Below, one piece after another: positions 8,737 to 20,632 of a stretch of DNA of 64,000 nucleotides. The notes beneath the pieces were generated by a model. That model made no database searches. It worked only from the letters and a program-made list of their open reading frames with translations, and was not told the DNA's origin. The translations under genes were made by a program, and so were the position numbers. Positions within the stretch are counted from its first letter, which is position 1. Every line of letters starts with the position of its first letter. The stretch lies in assembly GCF_963678635.1 (NCBI RefSeq), contig NC_087071.1, positions 7,331,624 to 7,395,623 on the forward strand, in the 5' to 3' direction. Source of the stretch: Symsagittifera roscoffensis. Taxonomy: Eukaryota; Xenacoelomorpha; Acoela; Convolutidae.

Positions 8737-10644
8737 TTTTTATTCTTTTTTAACATCATGACCGGCAGAACGAGCATTCTGTGCCGATCGGAAGCTCAAA
8801 GCAAGGACCTAACTAACGGGGTGGAAGCGTAGTTCGGAACGCGAAAGCCTTCCGGCTTCCCGTGAATAGCTTTTTAACCTAGTTAACACCGAAAATTCAC
8901 GAACCAGGAAGGGTGGATGGATTGGCCGTCCCGTCGTTCTCTGAGAGATTTGTGATCAAAAACACTTAAAGAGATATAGAAAACCAAACAAAAAGTAGTT
9001 TAGTACCTAAGAAAAAACAAAAAACAAAAAAAAATAACCGTAAAAACCAGAAACAGTAGACAAATATAGAATCAGTAAAAATCATCCCCCCAGACGAGAT
9101 GTGATCCGACCCTTCCGTTTGTTGTTGATAGATATATTGTTGTTACAGGCATTTATATCAGTCAGGATCATTATGATCACAATTGTGGCCCGTTTGTGGT
9201 GCTTGTACTGTAGGGTTATTTGAGTATTTAAGCACGTTAATGCTAATTCGCGCTCAATTCGGAAGGGTCTCGGGATTAGAGGAGAAGACTGATCCGGCAA
9301 GCAGTGCAAGGAGCGAAAAGAAGGGGCTCAAGGACAACAAAAATCGACTGTTGGGTATCCTTAACAAGTTTTAAATCTTTTTAGTACAAAAAGAAAGATA
9401 TCAATCTGTGGGGGGCTCGACAGTGACTGCACTGAGGTGAACCTTCACCGAATAGCAAAATTCCGAGTTGAGCACCTTAATTCGGGTTTTGAACAAACCC
9501 GGAGGGGTAAATTTTTACTGGTAGTACTATTTATACAGCCTATAAAAATACTCTTATACCGTTTTTCAGTGAAAAACACAGTAAGCAGACCGGTTTTTAG
9601 GGTCAAAATAGCGTTATTTTGATCCCACCACAAATCGCGATTTTTGAGATATCGATATTTTTTGAAAAAAAAAGCGCAAAATTAGTGAGTTACATCGTAA
9701 CTGTACTAGTATAAACGGTAGAACCGGTTGGATTTAGTTTAGAAAGAGGTTGGAACTCATTGGGTTCCAAAAACCAAATTTTCTTTTGAAAAAACCAAAC
9801 GCTACAAAGAAAATTTTTTGAACTTTTTAAGTTGGGACAGTAAAAATTATTGTTCGGACAACGTTCGCTAATGAATCGACAGGTTTTAAAACCCGTTTGC
9901 CGATAACTATCCGGATTACAGTGAAATCGGACTTAACGTGTTTGATTTAGTGGAGTCATCAATCCGGAAGGGTCCAAATAGCATTGTTTTTGGCAAAACT
10001 TTTCAGCTGGAACGTTTTAGATCGGATCTTTTGTATTGAACTAGAAGAGTATAGGCCTTGTGAGCTCAGATCAATAATTTTTAGGTCAAAAAGATAAGAA
10101 TTGCGAGAAAAAAATAGGCGGAACCTATAAGAGAGAAAATTTTTTGACTTTAGAAAAAAGACGTTTTGGTTAATAACTTTGGAACTACTGGACAGATCTA
10201 GTTGATGTTTGTACCATTAGATTAGAAATTAGGAGAAGTTACTCCTAAAATCTTCAATTGTTCGAAAAAAGGCGTAAAAATTTTAAGGTTGTTTTTTAGC
10301 AAAATTACCAATTAGTGAAGGTAGACCCTTCTCGTTTTGTGATACATTTTTTTGGAAAGCCTATATACCCCCTACCAAAGGGTAGTAATGGTTGAATAAG
10401 GCAGTTTTATGGTGTTCTAGACAACAAGGGAAGGCTAAGGATCCCAGAAAACTATAGTCGAGTCGAAACTAGGCTAGCTAGAAGACCTTCGCAGTTGAGT
10501 AGAATAGTAAAGTAAGAGGTTTAACTACGATCCGCAAGGGTCTAGGGACGGAAATACACCCTTTGTAGTTAATTCCTACAGCATAATAGCATCGGAGATT
10601 GTATCAGCAAAGGTCTCGGATGAGATTTTTAAAATTCCCGGAAA

Positions 10645-10985
10645 AACTATTTTTACAAATCCGGAGGGGTCCTATTTTTGCCAGTCCTGAGGGGTCCTAT
10701 TTTTGCCAATCCGGATGGGTCCTATTTTTTCCAATCCGGCCGGAGGGGGCCTATTTTGCCAATCCGGCCGGAGGGGGCCTATTTTGCCAATACGGAGGGG
10801 AACCAATTTGCCAATCCGGTGGGGTCCTATTTTTGCCAATCCGGAAGAGTCCTAATTTTGTCAATCCAGAGGGGTCCTTTTTGCCAATCCGGAGGGGTTC
10901 TATTTCTGCCTATCCGGAAGGGTCCACTTTTTGCCAATTCGGAAGGTTTCACCTTTCACTAATTCGGAGGGGTCCAATTTTGTCA
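10645..10985 (+). repeat. Minisatellite of about 25-29 bp units in the copy B leader
   Basis: About a dozen degenerate copies of a unit built on CCGGAGGGGTCCTATTTTTG followed by CCAAT run head to tail. Units vary in length (for example a GGCCGGAGGGGGCC variant at 10737-10790), which breaks any long frame. There are no unique spacers between units, so this is not a CRISPR-like array. Copies C and D carry different minisatellites at the same place in their leaders. Confidence 0.85.
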
Positions 10986-11743
10986 TAACTTAAGCACACA
11001 AAAGAAAAGTAAATAGTAAAGAATATTAGGCTATTAGGTTTCAGGCTAGAAACCAGTGACTGCACTGGTAACTTGGCTTTTAAAGAGACCAGAGTAAAAC
11101 AAAATAGGTCGAAGCCCGGATATTTGCGATACTAAGTCTAATTTGAATGAGAGTTTGTCACTGATTTGTGTGGATTAAAATCCAAATCATTTTTTGGAAA
11201 ATTGATTGCCTTGAGGATTTCAGTAGGTCCAGTTTGGGAAACCCGAAGGTAGATAAGTAACACAGGACTCGGTGGGTGCAATAGACGCCTACTTGAGAAA
11301 ATTATGCCTCCAAGTTTTGTTTGTTTGGTGCGGCATCGAACTGGGAAACCTCTTTCTTTAAAAATAAGTTCGATTATCGAACTGCGACTAACTCAAGTAC
11401 AAAACACATACGTTTTTCATTGAAAATATTTTCACTTTCCTTCTTTTTTGGTTTTAAATCAATAATATCTGTTCTTGATTGGGTAGTGAGCACACTATCT
11501 TTCATTTATATTGATTTTATCAGACTGTGCTAGCTTCATATCTTACAATCCTACAAACAAAAATCGAATATTGCGAATAAATTGTTTATACGCTGTACTG
11601 TGATAACATACAAGGATTCGCGGTCACCATCTAAGTGAAACTTTTAGAATTTATCGTGTTGTAATATTAATATCAGTAGTCAAACCATGAGGACACTAGC
11701 AATCGAATTGAGTGTATAAGCAGTAAGAAGTGATAAATTGAAA

Positions 11744-13319
11744 ATGAGTCTAGACAAGTCAAGGATACCCAAACTAAGTGATAGATTGAGGAAATTCATA
11801 CCAGAGAAACAAAGAAAGGCAATGAGCGACCCTTTTGTGGAAAGGATCACACGAACCCGGACCGACAAAGGTAAGAACGTTTCAGGTGGAATGGTTGAAA
11901 CCAGGAGTCAGAAGTCCTCAGAAGGACAAAAGACAAACCGGGAGAGACATGGACCAGAAGGGAGTGGAAATAGAAGATTGGAGAGTGAATCTACTCCGGT
12001 AGAACAAGGCCAAGATATTGTCACTTCCACCGGGACTCTAGACCGAGAAGAGATGTCGGAACTGTCCGACATCTCTACTCAAAACGTGGCGAGAAAAAGA
12101 TCACCCATAGACAACACTATGATGCATGGTAGGACGGAGAAACCGGCAAAGCCTCCTCGTTTTCAGAAAGAGTGAAGAACAGGTTGGGAAACTTCTTTCC
12201 ATTTACCATGGGAACGGGTACAGGCGACGATGCTGAAACCCAGGAAGAGAAGGAGGACGATGACGAGCATTTTGATTTCGGATCTCAAGTCAGCCTCAAT
12301 AGTTCGACTCAGGGAAATGATGCATACACCAATAAAGAGACTGCCTCTATGGACCGACTTGGTAAGGTCAAGAAACTTTGTGACCATGACGAATTCGGAA
12401 ATGCGAACTGGGAAGAACAGAAACAGAGGGCTATGAAACCCCTTTGCGGATCCAAAATGGATCATGAAGAGACGTCGAGGCAGAGAATCAAGACTCGAGT
12501 CTCGACCAGCACCAAGCTACTGGAACCGATAGGGTGACACCACTTGTAACGCCATTGTGGACAACGAAGCATCAATCGAAGAAGCCTTGACCAACATAGT
12601 GGACAGCATAGGAGAACAGAATGAACAGATGTTTTTTAAGAATGAGTGAACTAGAGAGTGCAGTCCACATCCAGAAAGAAAGCCTGCGGGAATATGTCAA
12701 CCGCAAAAGACAAGAAGCTAACAGAAACAAAAAACGCTTGAAGGAGAGGTCATTTGAACACTTGGCCAATTACCTATCGCGTTTGGCTCAGCAAAAAGAG
12801 TTACGGTTGAGAGATCACATGGAGGAGTTGAGAATTCAACAAGAGCAGAATCTTGGGACTCTTGACACGAAGATAGACGCGATGACGGAGAAGCGAATTT
12901 AGGCTATCATGGATAGTTTGGATGGGCTACTAGGAAACATGAATGGATCGAAGAATAGGAAAACAAACTCAGGAGAACCAAGCAGGGAGCCGAGAAACAA
13001 CTACAATGAACCACCCAGTCGAAGAAGAACATATGGATCCACTAGAGGAAGGAGCAGTTCATCCAGCTATGCCACAGGAGACAACAGGCCACGGGGCCCA
13101 AACATCAGAGGAAGTTCAAATGGCAACCGACCGACCTCAAACGAACGACCGACGCAAGACACACGGGCGACTGGGAGATGTGATTCCATGAATTGGAATC
13201 ATGCGAATCAAGGAAGAAGTCATCCCAGCAATTCGAACAGGAGAAAAACCCAGAGCCTCTACCAGGGGGCAATGATGCTGAAGCGGGGCATTCAAGAGAC
13301 GCGACATCAATGGCCCTAG
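11744..13319 (+). pseudogene. Copy B: gag N-terminal region (basic, coiled coil, broken)
   Basis: The first ATG of the frame is at 11744. The N-terminal part (to 12175) is basic and hydrophilic, followed after a frameshift by an acidic stretch with EEKEDDDEHFDF (12240-12290). From 12621 to 12902 a long charged helix (KRQEANRNKKRLKERSFE, then RLRDHMEELRIQQEQN) is a likely coiled coil and ends at a stop. From 12909 to 13319 comes an Arg/Ser/Asn/Gly-rich segment. Copy C gag also has a long coiled coil in this position, but little sequence identity remains. These regions correspond to the matrix and linker part of a gypsy gag. There are breaks at 12173, 12535, 12900 and 13317. Confidence 0.6.
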
Positions 13320-13399
13320 CCTTTGAACCTCTAAACAGGTCCTTTCGGCACGAAGTTATCTAGAACCAGTGAAGGCAGTGAAAAGTCCAGAAAGGTTTA

Positions 13400-14310
13400 T
13401 AAGAAATCAAGATGCTATAGCAATACCAGCGGGACACAGCTGAGAAAATCTTTGAAATCTTGTTAAATCGTTTTGGCTCAGGAGTACAAGGACACCAAGC
13501 GATGACGCGCTTTGAGAAACGGAGGCAACGTAAAGACGAGACGATAGAGAAATTTTTAGATGGTTTGGAGATGTTTAGAAGGCTTAGTCAAACAGATGAG
13601 TTGAACAGAAGAATGAACCTGGCAGTAGCCTCAAAATTCATCGATGGTGTGAAGAATGATGAGCGTCGAACGATGTTAGCGACACAATATACACCACTTT
13701 CAACCAATGCGCCAACACCAGAGGAGTTGAGACTTAAGTCAAAGGAGAATCTTTTACTGAAGCCTCCATCGAGATCTGGCTAATACAAAAACAATTATGG
13801 CATTTTTAACATTGGACCATCAAACCAAGGTAACAACTGGTACAAACCAAGGGACGATATGGACAAGAGACGCTCTTGTGCAAATTGCAGTTCCACGGAC
13901 CATCATGTGTCAGCATGCCCAATCTACAAACAGGGCATGAAAACAATAGGCTTTAGCCTCCAGGATGAAGATGCGTCAGAAGTCGATCATGAAGATTTCA
14001 TGAGAGGAGTAATTGCAAAATTCGGCCCAAAGTGTTTCTTTTGTCACTTGAAGCTCATTTTGAACCGGATTGCCCACAGTTTTGGGAAGCTGTGGCAGAC
14101 ATCAAGCATCCAAGGCATGAGGAAGGTTTGTCGGGTGTGAAAACCAGCAAGGCTCGCCTGTTGAGTGAAGCGGAGGCACGCAGAAAGGAGAAACAGCAGG
14201 AGATGGCAACCAAGAAGGTGCAGACAGTGACTAAAGAAATGCGTGAACTTGAAACAGTGACGGCAGTAGTTGACTTCAAGATCGACTATAGGGCAGCTGC
14301 GAGAGATGCT
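13400..14310 (+). pseudogene. Copy B: gag capsid-like segment and two CCHC zinc knuckles
   Basis: The capsid C-terminal part is recognisable at 13440-13783 (FGSGVQGHQAMTRFEKRRQR, then IEKFLDGLEMFRRL and KFIDGVKND), the gag signature shared with copy C at 39830-40030. After a stop the nucleocapsid follows: CANCSSTDHHVSAC at about 13877-13918 is a complete C-x2-C-x4-H-x4-C knuckle. A second knuckle is split by a frameshift, with its CFFC half near 14033 and its HFEPDC half near 14055. These knuckles package element RNA. Continuing sequence to 14310 is charged and helical and leads into the protease region. Confidence 0.7.
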
Positions 14311-15335
14311 TTAAACAGAGTCCAGCAGAAGTTGGTGACGAAGGAGATCGAACAAAAGGTGAAGCTCGAACTAGAGAATGAGAAAATTCGGGAAAGGCTA
14401 AACGACTTCGGGGCATCAAAAGTCGAAGAAACGAAAGCACCAAGCATTTTGAGCATGAAACTAAACGTGATCTCTGGGCAGACGTTCCGCATGGTGCCAC
14501 AAGGAAGCAAAATACAGTCAATAATTTCAGTTGCGGGACATCAAGTGATCAGGAAGGACCTAAATGAACCCTCAGAGTTCACTATGATGCATTTAGATAC
14601 ATATGAGACACGCACTGAGTTGAGGTTTGTGCGAGCGTTGTTGACAACGGGTGGCCCTCGGACAAAGAAACTCCACGGGAGCTACGTGGAAGTCTATGGA
14701 CCGTATCAGGTGATGTTGAACGTTGACGGAATCAATATCTATACTAGGACCTACGTCACAACCGATAGTGACCAAATGGGGCAGATCTATTTGTGTCAGG
14801 AAGAACTCAGGGTGCGTAGAAACGGCCATGATGCCATGATGGAGCAAGATATAGTGCACATAGGGTACGACGCAGATGTGACTGCACATCTGCTAGGCAC
14901 CAATAGGAAGAAAATTGGAGTAACAGGACTACTGGATACGAGAGCAGTGGTAAGGGTGATGCCAAAAAAACTTGGGAAAGAATGGGCTTCATGAGGGAAG
15001 ATCTAATTCCAACGAACCTCAGATTGGCTGCCACCAATTGCGGAGCAGCCTACAAGGCCGGAAGGACAACAATAACAGTTCTTCACATGGAAGGACGCGA
15101 TCTTTGGATGAGCTTCCTGGTGCTGGAGAACTTAGACGACTCACACCAATTCAGCTTGGGCCGTGATTTTGTCAGGAATTTCGATGTGATGATTGACTTG
15201 AACAACAGCTTTATAAGGATTAGAAACCCAGACAGGAAGTATGTTAAGAGTCCAATTTTTAAAATAAAAAAGATGAAAATCAAGTTAGCAATTTTTTTAG
15301 ATAGAAAAAAAAACTACAGCCGGGACAAGCTGTAA
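14311..15335 (+). pseudogene. Copy B: aspartic protease region (active site lost)
   Basis: The frame to 14994 ends with GLLDTRAVVRVMP, which occupies the place of the DTG/DSG loop of a retropepsin but reads DTR, so catalysis would be lost. A frameshift at about 14990 moves the flap and C-terminal part to 14982-15335, with DLWMSFLVLENLDDSHQ and LGRDFVRNFDVMIDL, a typical ending of gypsy proteases. Copy C has the same layout with GMGAV in place of DTGAV. The enzyme would cleave Gag-Pol. Confidence 0.75.
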
Positions 15336-16528
15336 AAGCATTTTTACTGTAATAGTAAACGGATTTGTCTCGTACCCAACCGAAATAGTCAAAGCTCGGT
15401 GACATTAGGCCGGAGCTTTTCAGTAACACGAAACGGGCTGTGTGCCAGTGTGTTGGTGAACACACTGAACACCACGGTTTCGATCCAGCGTGGAAAGAAA
15501 CTTGGTTACGCTTTGCCGATGAAGACGGACTATGAGGAGACACAAAACTGGAGGAGATATAACGCAAAAGATTTCCCGAATCATGCTGAGAAGACAAAAT
15601 TTAAAAGAGAATTGATGAATTTAAATCCGAAACGGATGACGGCTTGTCGAGCTGCTCGGTTTTTCCGGAACGCCCCTCATCATACAAACTAGAATCCGAC
15701 AAACCGGGTTTGCCGGAGATAGAACGCCTGAGAGGAAAAATAGGTGGAGGGGATTTTGAAACATTAAGGGAGGTTTTAAATTGGAACGCTGACGTATTTT
15801 CAAAACATAAGGCGGATATCGCTGGCTACAACTTCATCGAACACGAAATAGAATTAGAAGAAGGCGCCATTCCTCATAGGGAAGGCGCAAGACGAATGAC
15901 GCCTCATAAATCGGAAGCGTGCCGAGCGGAAATAGATTGTTACTCGAATATGACATGATAGAACCCTCGAAATCGCCTTGGGCTTGCGGGGTAACCATAG
16001 CCAAGAAGAGGGGGGCAGCTTAGGTTCTGTTGAGACTTTCGTTGCCTGAACGCAGTGACAATAAAACATGCGTACCCGATACCGCGAATAGACGAGAGCC
16101 TCTCGAAACTTGGCGACGCCATGTTCTTCACCACACTGGACTTGGGTTCTGCCTTCTGACAGGTCGCTCTGCGGAAGAAAGACAGAGAAAAGCCCGGATT
16201 CGCATGTGAATTGGGGTTGTACCAATGGAAGAGGATGCCCTTTGACTTGTGCAACGGCTTTGGGGAGAGTAGCGAAGAAGTACGGGAACCTTGTGATGGG
16301 TTACGTGGATAACATGTTCTTAGCAACACTCACCTTGGAAGACCACATTGATCTGCTCGATGAGGTTTTTGGTTGCATGAAAAGAGCAGGCTTGAAATGC
16401 AAACCATCGAAATGTGAAATCCTAAGGGATTCAATCAGGTATCTGGGAAGAATGGTGGTCAGGCATGGCGTAAGGCCGGACCCGGAAGCAGTGGAGGCTG
16501 TGAACGGACACAACTCATGCGCTTTCTA
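15336..16528 (+). pseudogene. Copy B: reverse transcriptase (broken)
   Basis: The frame starts with a linker (15399-15692). The RT core follows: ADVFSKHKADIAGYNFIEHE near 15790, GARRMTPHKSEACR near 15885, PWACGVTIAKK near 15975, FFTTLDLGSAF (motif A) near 16125, and MPFDLCNGFG near 16240, a shortened motif B that lacks the helix found in copy C. Motif C reads YVDN at about 16302 instead of YVDD. Thumb sequence CKPSKCEILRDSIRYLGRMV follows. Stops occur at about 15956, 16020 and 16158 with frame changes at 15692 and near 16110. RT copies element RNA to DNA; this copy cannot. Confidence 0.8.
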
Positions 16529-17226
16529 GGGTTTGCCAATTATTACCGTGAGTTCATAAAAGGATACGCAGACAAGGTGTACCCCATGCAGAAACTGATG
16601 CGCAACAAAGGAAAGAAGTTCGAATGGAACGAAGACGCTCAAGCTGCCTTCGAGAACATAAAGGGGGAACTGTGCGAAGCACCACTACAGAGAAGGGCAT
16701 GTATGTTCTTGAAACATATGCATCAGTAGTAGCCATCTCAGGAATACTGCATCAGGAGCAGGAGTGGAATGGGAGAACAGTTCTCAGTCCCATTGCATAT
16801 GGCAGTGAAGTGTTGAGCGACACTAAAATGAAATATGGTGCACCAAATGCAGAAATGCTTGCAGTGGTCACATTCGTGAAGAAGTACCGCGCATACTTAG
16901 GGAGCGCTCCCTTTAAGCTACGCGTGGACAATATCTCGTTATCCTGGTTGAAGACATACTCGATGGACCAGGGCTAAATTGGTCGGTGGATAGTCAGATT
17001 AGAAGGCTACCACATAATAATCGAGCACAGGATGCGTGAAAAACACCAGAATTCTGACGGCCTCAGCAACAAGACTGAGTTTTATGAAAAACTTGAACAG
17101 AAACAAGCCAATCAGGCGGAAATCAAGGAAGGGTTCTCGCTTCTGAACAAAGACACTTATGAGACGCTTCCCTTGACGAGATTGTTGGACAAATCTGGAC
17201 ATCCAATTCCGAGACACCCCGAGTGA
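16529..17226 (+). pseudogene. Copy B: RT connection and RNase H (broken)
   Basis: RFLGFANYYREFIKGYADKV (from 16519) is the classic gypsy RT connection. The RNase H domain follows from about 16690 in a shifted frame: YVLETYASVVAISGILHQEQ keeps the fold signature, but the first catalytic aspartate of the TDAS motif is replaced by tyrosine. Further RNase H segments are PIAYGSEVLSDTKMKYGAPN and FKLRVDNISLSWL. A stop at 16977 is followed by the tail (RWIVRLEGYHIIIEHRMREK). The TDAS motif is intact in copy C. Confidence 0.75.
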
Positions 17227-18456
17227 CCGGTGGAAAAGGCAGCGGAAATCAAGATCTTATCAAAGAAGAACCCAGTGTCTTTGGAAAGGTTGCTAAATTC
17301 GAACCTGGTCCCAACAGGAACTCTCTCGTATGACTGAACACAAGCAGTCTCTCATTGCTGGACAAAACGGTGCAGGTCACATCGCAAGTGATGCGGCTGC
17401 TGGGTGAAGAGAGAAAGGTGACAGCAGCCCTGACATCGCTAAGAGTCAGTGGGAGAGTAAAGCTCAAGCCACCAAGACGTCAACACAAGGAAAATGAAGG
17501 GGATTGTAGGACAATATCTCAGCAACTAGTATCCTCGATACCCCAAAACGTCTTGACAAGTACATCATACAAACGGAAAGAACAGGTGAAAGGGACACAA
17601 AGGAAAACCGTGATCTTTGAGGATCAGGATCAGAAAGGCGAAGAAATTGAGTAAAACCTGGGGCAAGACAGTTTGTCCGGGGAGAAGGACATTGATGGGA
17701 ACAAGCGAGTTGATCAACAAGATCCGGGACAAGAAAGTTTGTCCGGGGAGTCGGGTGTAGAGGAGGATGTTCAAGGTGAGAAACAAGACCTAGAGGATAA
17801 AATTTTGTCCGGGGAGTTTAGATGGATGAGCAGAGCGCATAAAACTGATCCCGAAGACGAAATTTGCTCAGTGACAGTTTCTTCTGTTAATGACAACCCG
17901 AGGCATTCAGGAACTAACACCTACTCAGACAGGAACTCAAGGACAGGATCGGAATTTCAGTGCAAGCGATCCACATGTTACTAGTGGAGACTCAAGCAAG
18001 AGACCTGGACATAGAGGTATATCAAGACCCTGGCAGTGATCGCTACCTGGTACCCAGCGAAACACACTTTGACAAAGCAGCGGATGATCTAGAAACAATA
18101 GCGGTATCGAAACAATCGATGAAATTGTTGCAGCAGAAAGAAGTAGTCAGGACTGATCTTCAACCCTTCAGACAAGAGACAGAGCCATTGGCAAAAAAAT
18201 TTGGTGCGTGAAGATGGAAGATGACACGAACAGTCAATTGAGGGTCATGAAGACGTACTTGAAGGCGAGATACAAACTCTCAGACCTACTAAGAGCGCAA
18301 AGAAATGACCGCATGACGAGTAACTTGAAAAAGTGGATCGAAAATGGAACATCAGACAAAGGTGACCTGGAGGAAAACAGTTACCGTATTCTGAGACACT
18401 ACTTTATGCAAAAAGAGGGAAGACTATATCCGAACAAGTACGGGGTTGTGGCTTGA
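17227..18456 (+). pseudogene. Copy B: acidic linker between RNase H and integrase, with three TGTCCGGGGAG motifs
   Basis: The region is Glu/Asp/Lys-rich, without a known fold, in several broken frames (17355-17654, 17673-17984, 17960-18211, 18208-18456). It is unusually long for a gypsy pol, where RNase H normally leads directly to the integrase; copy C has a similar but shorter linker (43788-44849). TGTCCGGGGAG occurs at 17674-17684, 17740-17750 and 17806-17816, each encoding LSGE in its local frame with the preceding T. The last part (18208-18456) contains KARYKLSDLLRAQRNDRMTS, shared with copy C (ARYRLSDLIRAQKNNKMTS), so it is constrained. Confidence 0.6.
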
Positions 18457-18459
18457 AAG

Positions 18460-19326
18460 AGAAGAAAAGAAGACAAAGTCCTGTACAAATATAACGCGAT
18501 CGTACTGCCGCAACTCTATCAGCCAGAACTTTTTTTCAGGTTGCATGATCAAATGGGCCATCAGTGAATTGACAAAGTATTCCAGAGGATTCTGAAGCGG
18601 TTTGAGTGGCCTGGGATGAAGAAGTTATGCGAGAAGTGGGTAACAGCATATCTGTCATGCCAACAGATCAAGGATCCAAGGAAATTGCAATTTTCCTTGC
18701 AGTCGATCGAGTCTTCTGAATTCAACTAGGTGGGGCAGATTGACCACCAGAAAATATGTATGACAGACAGTGGCTATAATCAGGTCTTGTGCGATCATCT
18801 AATCAATACGTGGATAGCGAGACATGGTTACCCGATGACGTTTCAATCGGATAACGGAACAGCTTTCGTGGGAGAACTTACGAAAGAGCTAATGAGACGC
18901 TCACAGGTGGCCCAAGCTCACTCCAGGTTATACCATCCCCAGACGAATGGCTTAGTGGAGAGGCAAAATTGGACGTTGTGGTCGATGCTGAGGGTATATT
19001 GCTCCATGTCTATGACCGATTGGGACAGATACCTTCCACAGGTGATGGGAGCTTACAACAGCACGCAACACTCCACCACCAGAATTAGTTCACACATCAT
19101 GTTGACCGGACACGAGAAGTCTTTGCCCTTGACTTTGTTTTACCCAGAGTTTGAGGGGAAGAAAACATCACCACATGTCTACGTAAGGGATGTGATTAGA
19201 CGCCAACAACAAAAAGTGAACGATTTGTGCAGACGGAACACTCAGAAGGCACGGGCAAGGCAGAGGAAAAGGTTCGAGAAAAAAGCAGCTGGTGCAAAAA
19301 CTTACTCGGTAGGAGACTACGTATAG
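18460..19326 (+). pseudogene. Copy B: integrase (zinc domain and DDE core, broken)
   Basis: The HHCC domain is visible as HDQMGHQ (about 18545-18565), then RFEWPGMKKLCEKW and LSCQQIKDP near 18650. The catalytic core has QIDHQKICMT (first Asp, about 18740), FQSDNGTAF (second Asp, about 18843) and HPQTNGLVERQ (Glu, about 18935). Between the first and second Asp, copy B lacks about 25 residues present in copy C (FTKLAEAVPCQTASAEET), an in-frame deletion that would destroy the fold. Stops lie at about 18566 and 18729. The core ends with a basic helix and YSVGDYV before a stop at 19326. Confidence 0.8.
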
Positions 19327-20117
19327 GTTTTTCAAAATGTTATACCATCGAAAGGAACGAAAAAGCTCCTAAAGAAGTGGAGGGAACCCTTCATGATTAC
19401 GGAAGTGCACCAGGAGGGACGTTTTTACAGACTACCGGCCCGAGTACCGGCCGAGACGCTCACTACAGAATTTTTAAGACACACAACCCATCTGCGGAGG
19501 ACTGGTGTATACCTGCAGACATTGAAGAGGGGGATTTGATGATGATGGACCCTGCCTGCTAGGTCAATGAGAAGGGCACCAGGGGAAAGAATGATGTGAA
19601 TGAGGTCGTAGTGGAAGGATTAAGTCCACCACTGGACCTGGATCCCAATGAGGTGATTGAAGCAGATGAAGAAACCTTACCCTACGCAGAAGAGGACTGG
19701 CAAGACCCCGAACAGATGGAGGCTCCAAGAATTGGGAACCAGACCTTCCGTTTACGATACAGACACGACAGAGTGAAAGGGCAAGACTCACGAAAAAAAC
19801 AATCCTTACGGGATGACTTCGTAAAGGACAGAATAGATCTGAAAAAGTTAGTGGAAGAAATGGTGGGTCTAGAAGAAATAACCGTGACACAAGACATCGA
19901 CATAGTCGACGACCGCGACGATAAGTGGATCGATGACCGGTCTAAACCCGAGGTAGAATTCGACGACGAGCAACAGCAATCTTACGATCAAGACTTGACA
20001 AATCTGCGTGTCTTGGAATGGCTGAACGATATGACGTCCGACCCAAAGGAAACCAGTTTCACGATTCAAGATGTAGACAGTGAGAACATGAAATACATAA
20101 CAACCGAAAGGGATGAT

Positions 20118-20140
20118 CCTTCCTGGGCTGCCCAGGAAGG
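20118..20140. repeat. 23-bp palindrome in pol tail of copy B
   Basis: It is identical to the palindrome in copy A at 692-714: CCTTCCTGGGC, T, GCCCAGGAAGG. Flanking codons differ between the copies while the palindrome does not. Confidence 0.75.
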
Positions 20141-20420
20141 GCAATTACTCATTCCTGCATCCAACCTCGATGTAATATCCGGTAAATCATTAATAAAAAA
20201 TTTAAGAATAGCAAGAGATACAGCTGATCTAGGAGCAGAAACCGGCATAAGGAGAGCAGTTGAGTCATATTTTAACTTGCCAAATGAGTATTCAACAAGC
20301 AAAATTTTGACAGATACTGATTTTATACTTACAAATAGAACATGTGCTATCACAGCGGACATGAGTCTTAGGACAGCGTCAGCAGCGGATTTTAAGAGAG
20401 AGTACAAAAACATAGAATTC

Positions 20421-20483
20421 CTTTGCTTCCAACTAGTCTTGGAAGCAAAGACTAGGAATAGGAGGCGTAGCAGCCTTGCCTCC
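20421..20483 (+). other. Two adjacent hairpins in a B-specific segment
   Basis: CTTTGCTTCCAA (20421-20432) and TTGGAAGCAAAG (20439-20450) form a perfect 12-bp stem with a six-base loop. A second stem, GGAGGC (20461-20466) with GCCTCC (20478-20483), follows. Both lie in the roughly 140 bp that copy A lacks at this position. Confidence 0.6.
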
Positions 20484-20632
20484 GGCGGCTTCGCAGATAC
20501 CAGGAAATTTTTTATGCTTCTTGGTGACGAGGGCGACGGAGAAGCGGCACGTGGACCCGGAAAACTTGGTCTTGTCCTTGACGAGATTGAGAGACTTCCT
20601 GTTGAAAGGAGGTAAGGGAACTCTCGCCTCCA

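Larger units (their letters stand above)
8713..11743 (+). other. Copy B leader (5' untranslated) region
   Basis: Three kilobases separate LTR and gag. No convincing coding frame is present: open stretches are short, on both strands, and unlike any protein I know. It contains the candidate primer site, A-rich stretches near 9000-9040 and the 25-bp minisatellite at about 10645-10985. A long leader is also present in copies C and D. Confidence 0.6.
19327..20632 (+). pseudogene. Copy B: integrase C-terminal segment and acidic pol tail
   Basis: After the stop at 19326 the C-terminal integrase barrel continues across frames with a KGTKKLLKKW-like motif and a P-FMITEV-type motif near 19370-19410. 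The acidic tail (19596-20200) follows copy A closely: LDLDPNEVIEADEETLPYAE, DWQDPEQ, ITVTQDIDIVDD. Compared with A, an 80-bp segment is missing near 20180, and about 140 bp (near 20375-20510) are present that A lacks. The frame ends at 20615. The function of the tail is unknown. Confidence 0.7.

Noticed and set aside
10645-10985. Regular array that might resemble CRISPR repeats
   Set aside because: The units are contiguous and degenerate with no unique spacers, and the context is an animal retroelement leader.
10599-10988. Open frames with repeated RRGPIF/NPEGS-like residues on the plus strand
   Set aside because: They are translations of the leader minisatellite in two overlapping frames; neither has a non-repetitive domain or continuation.
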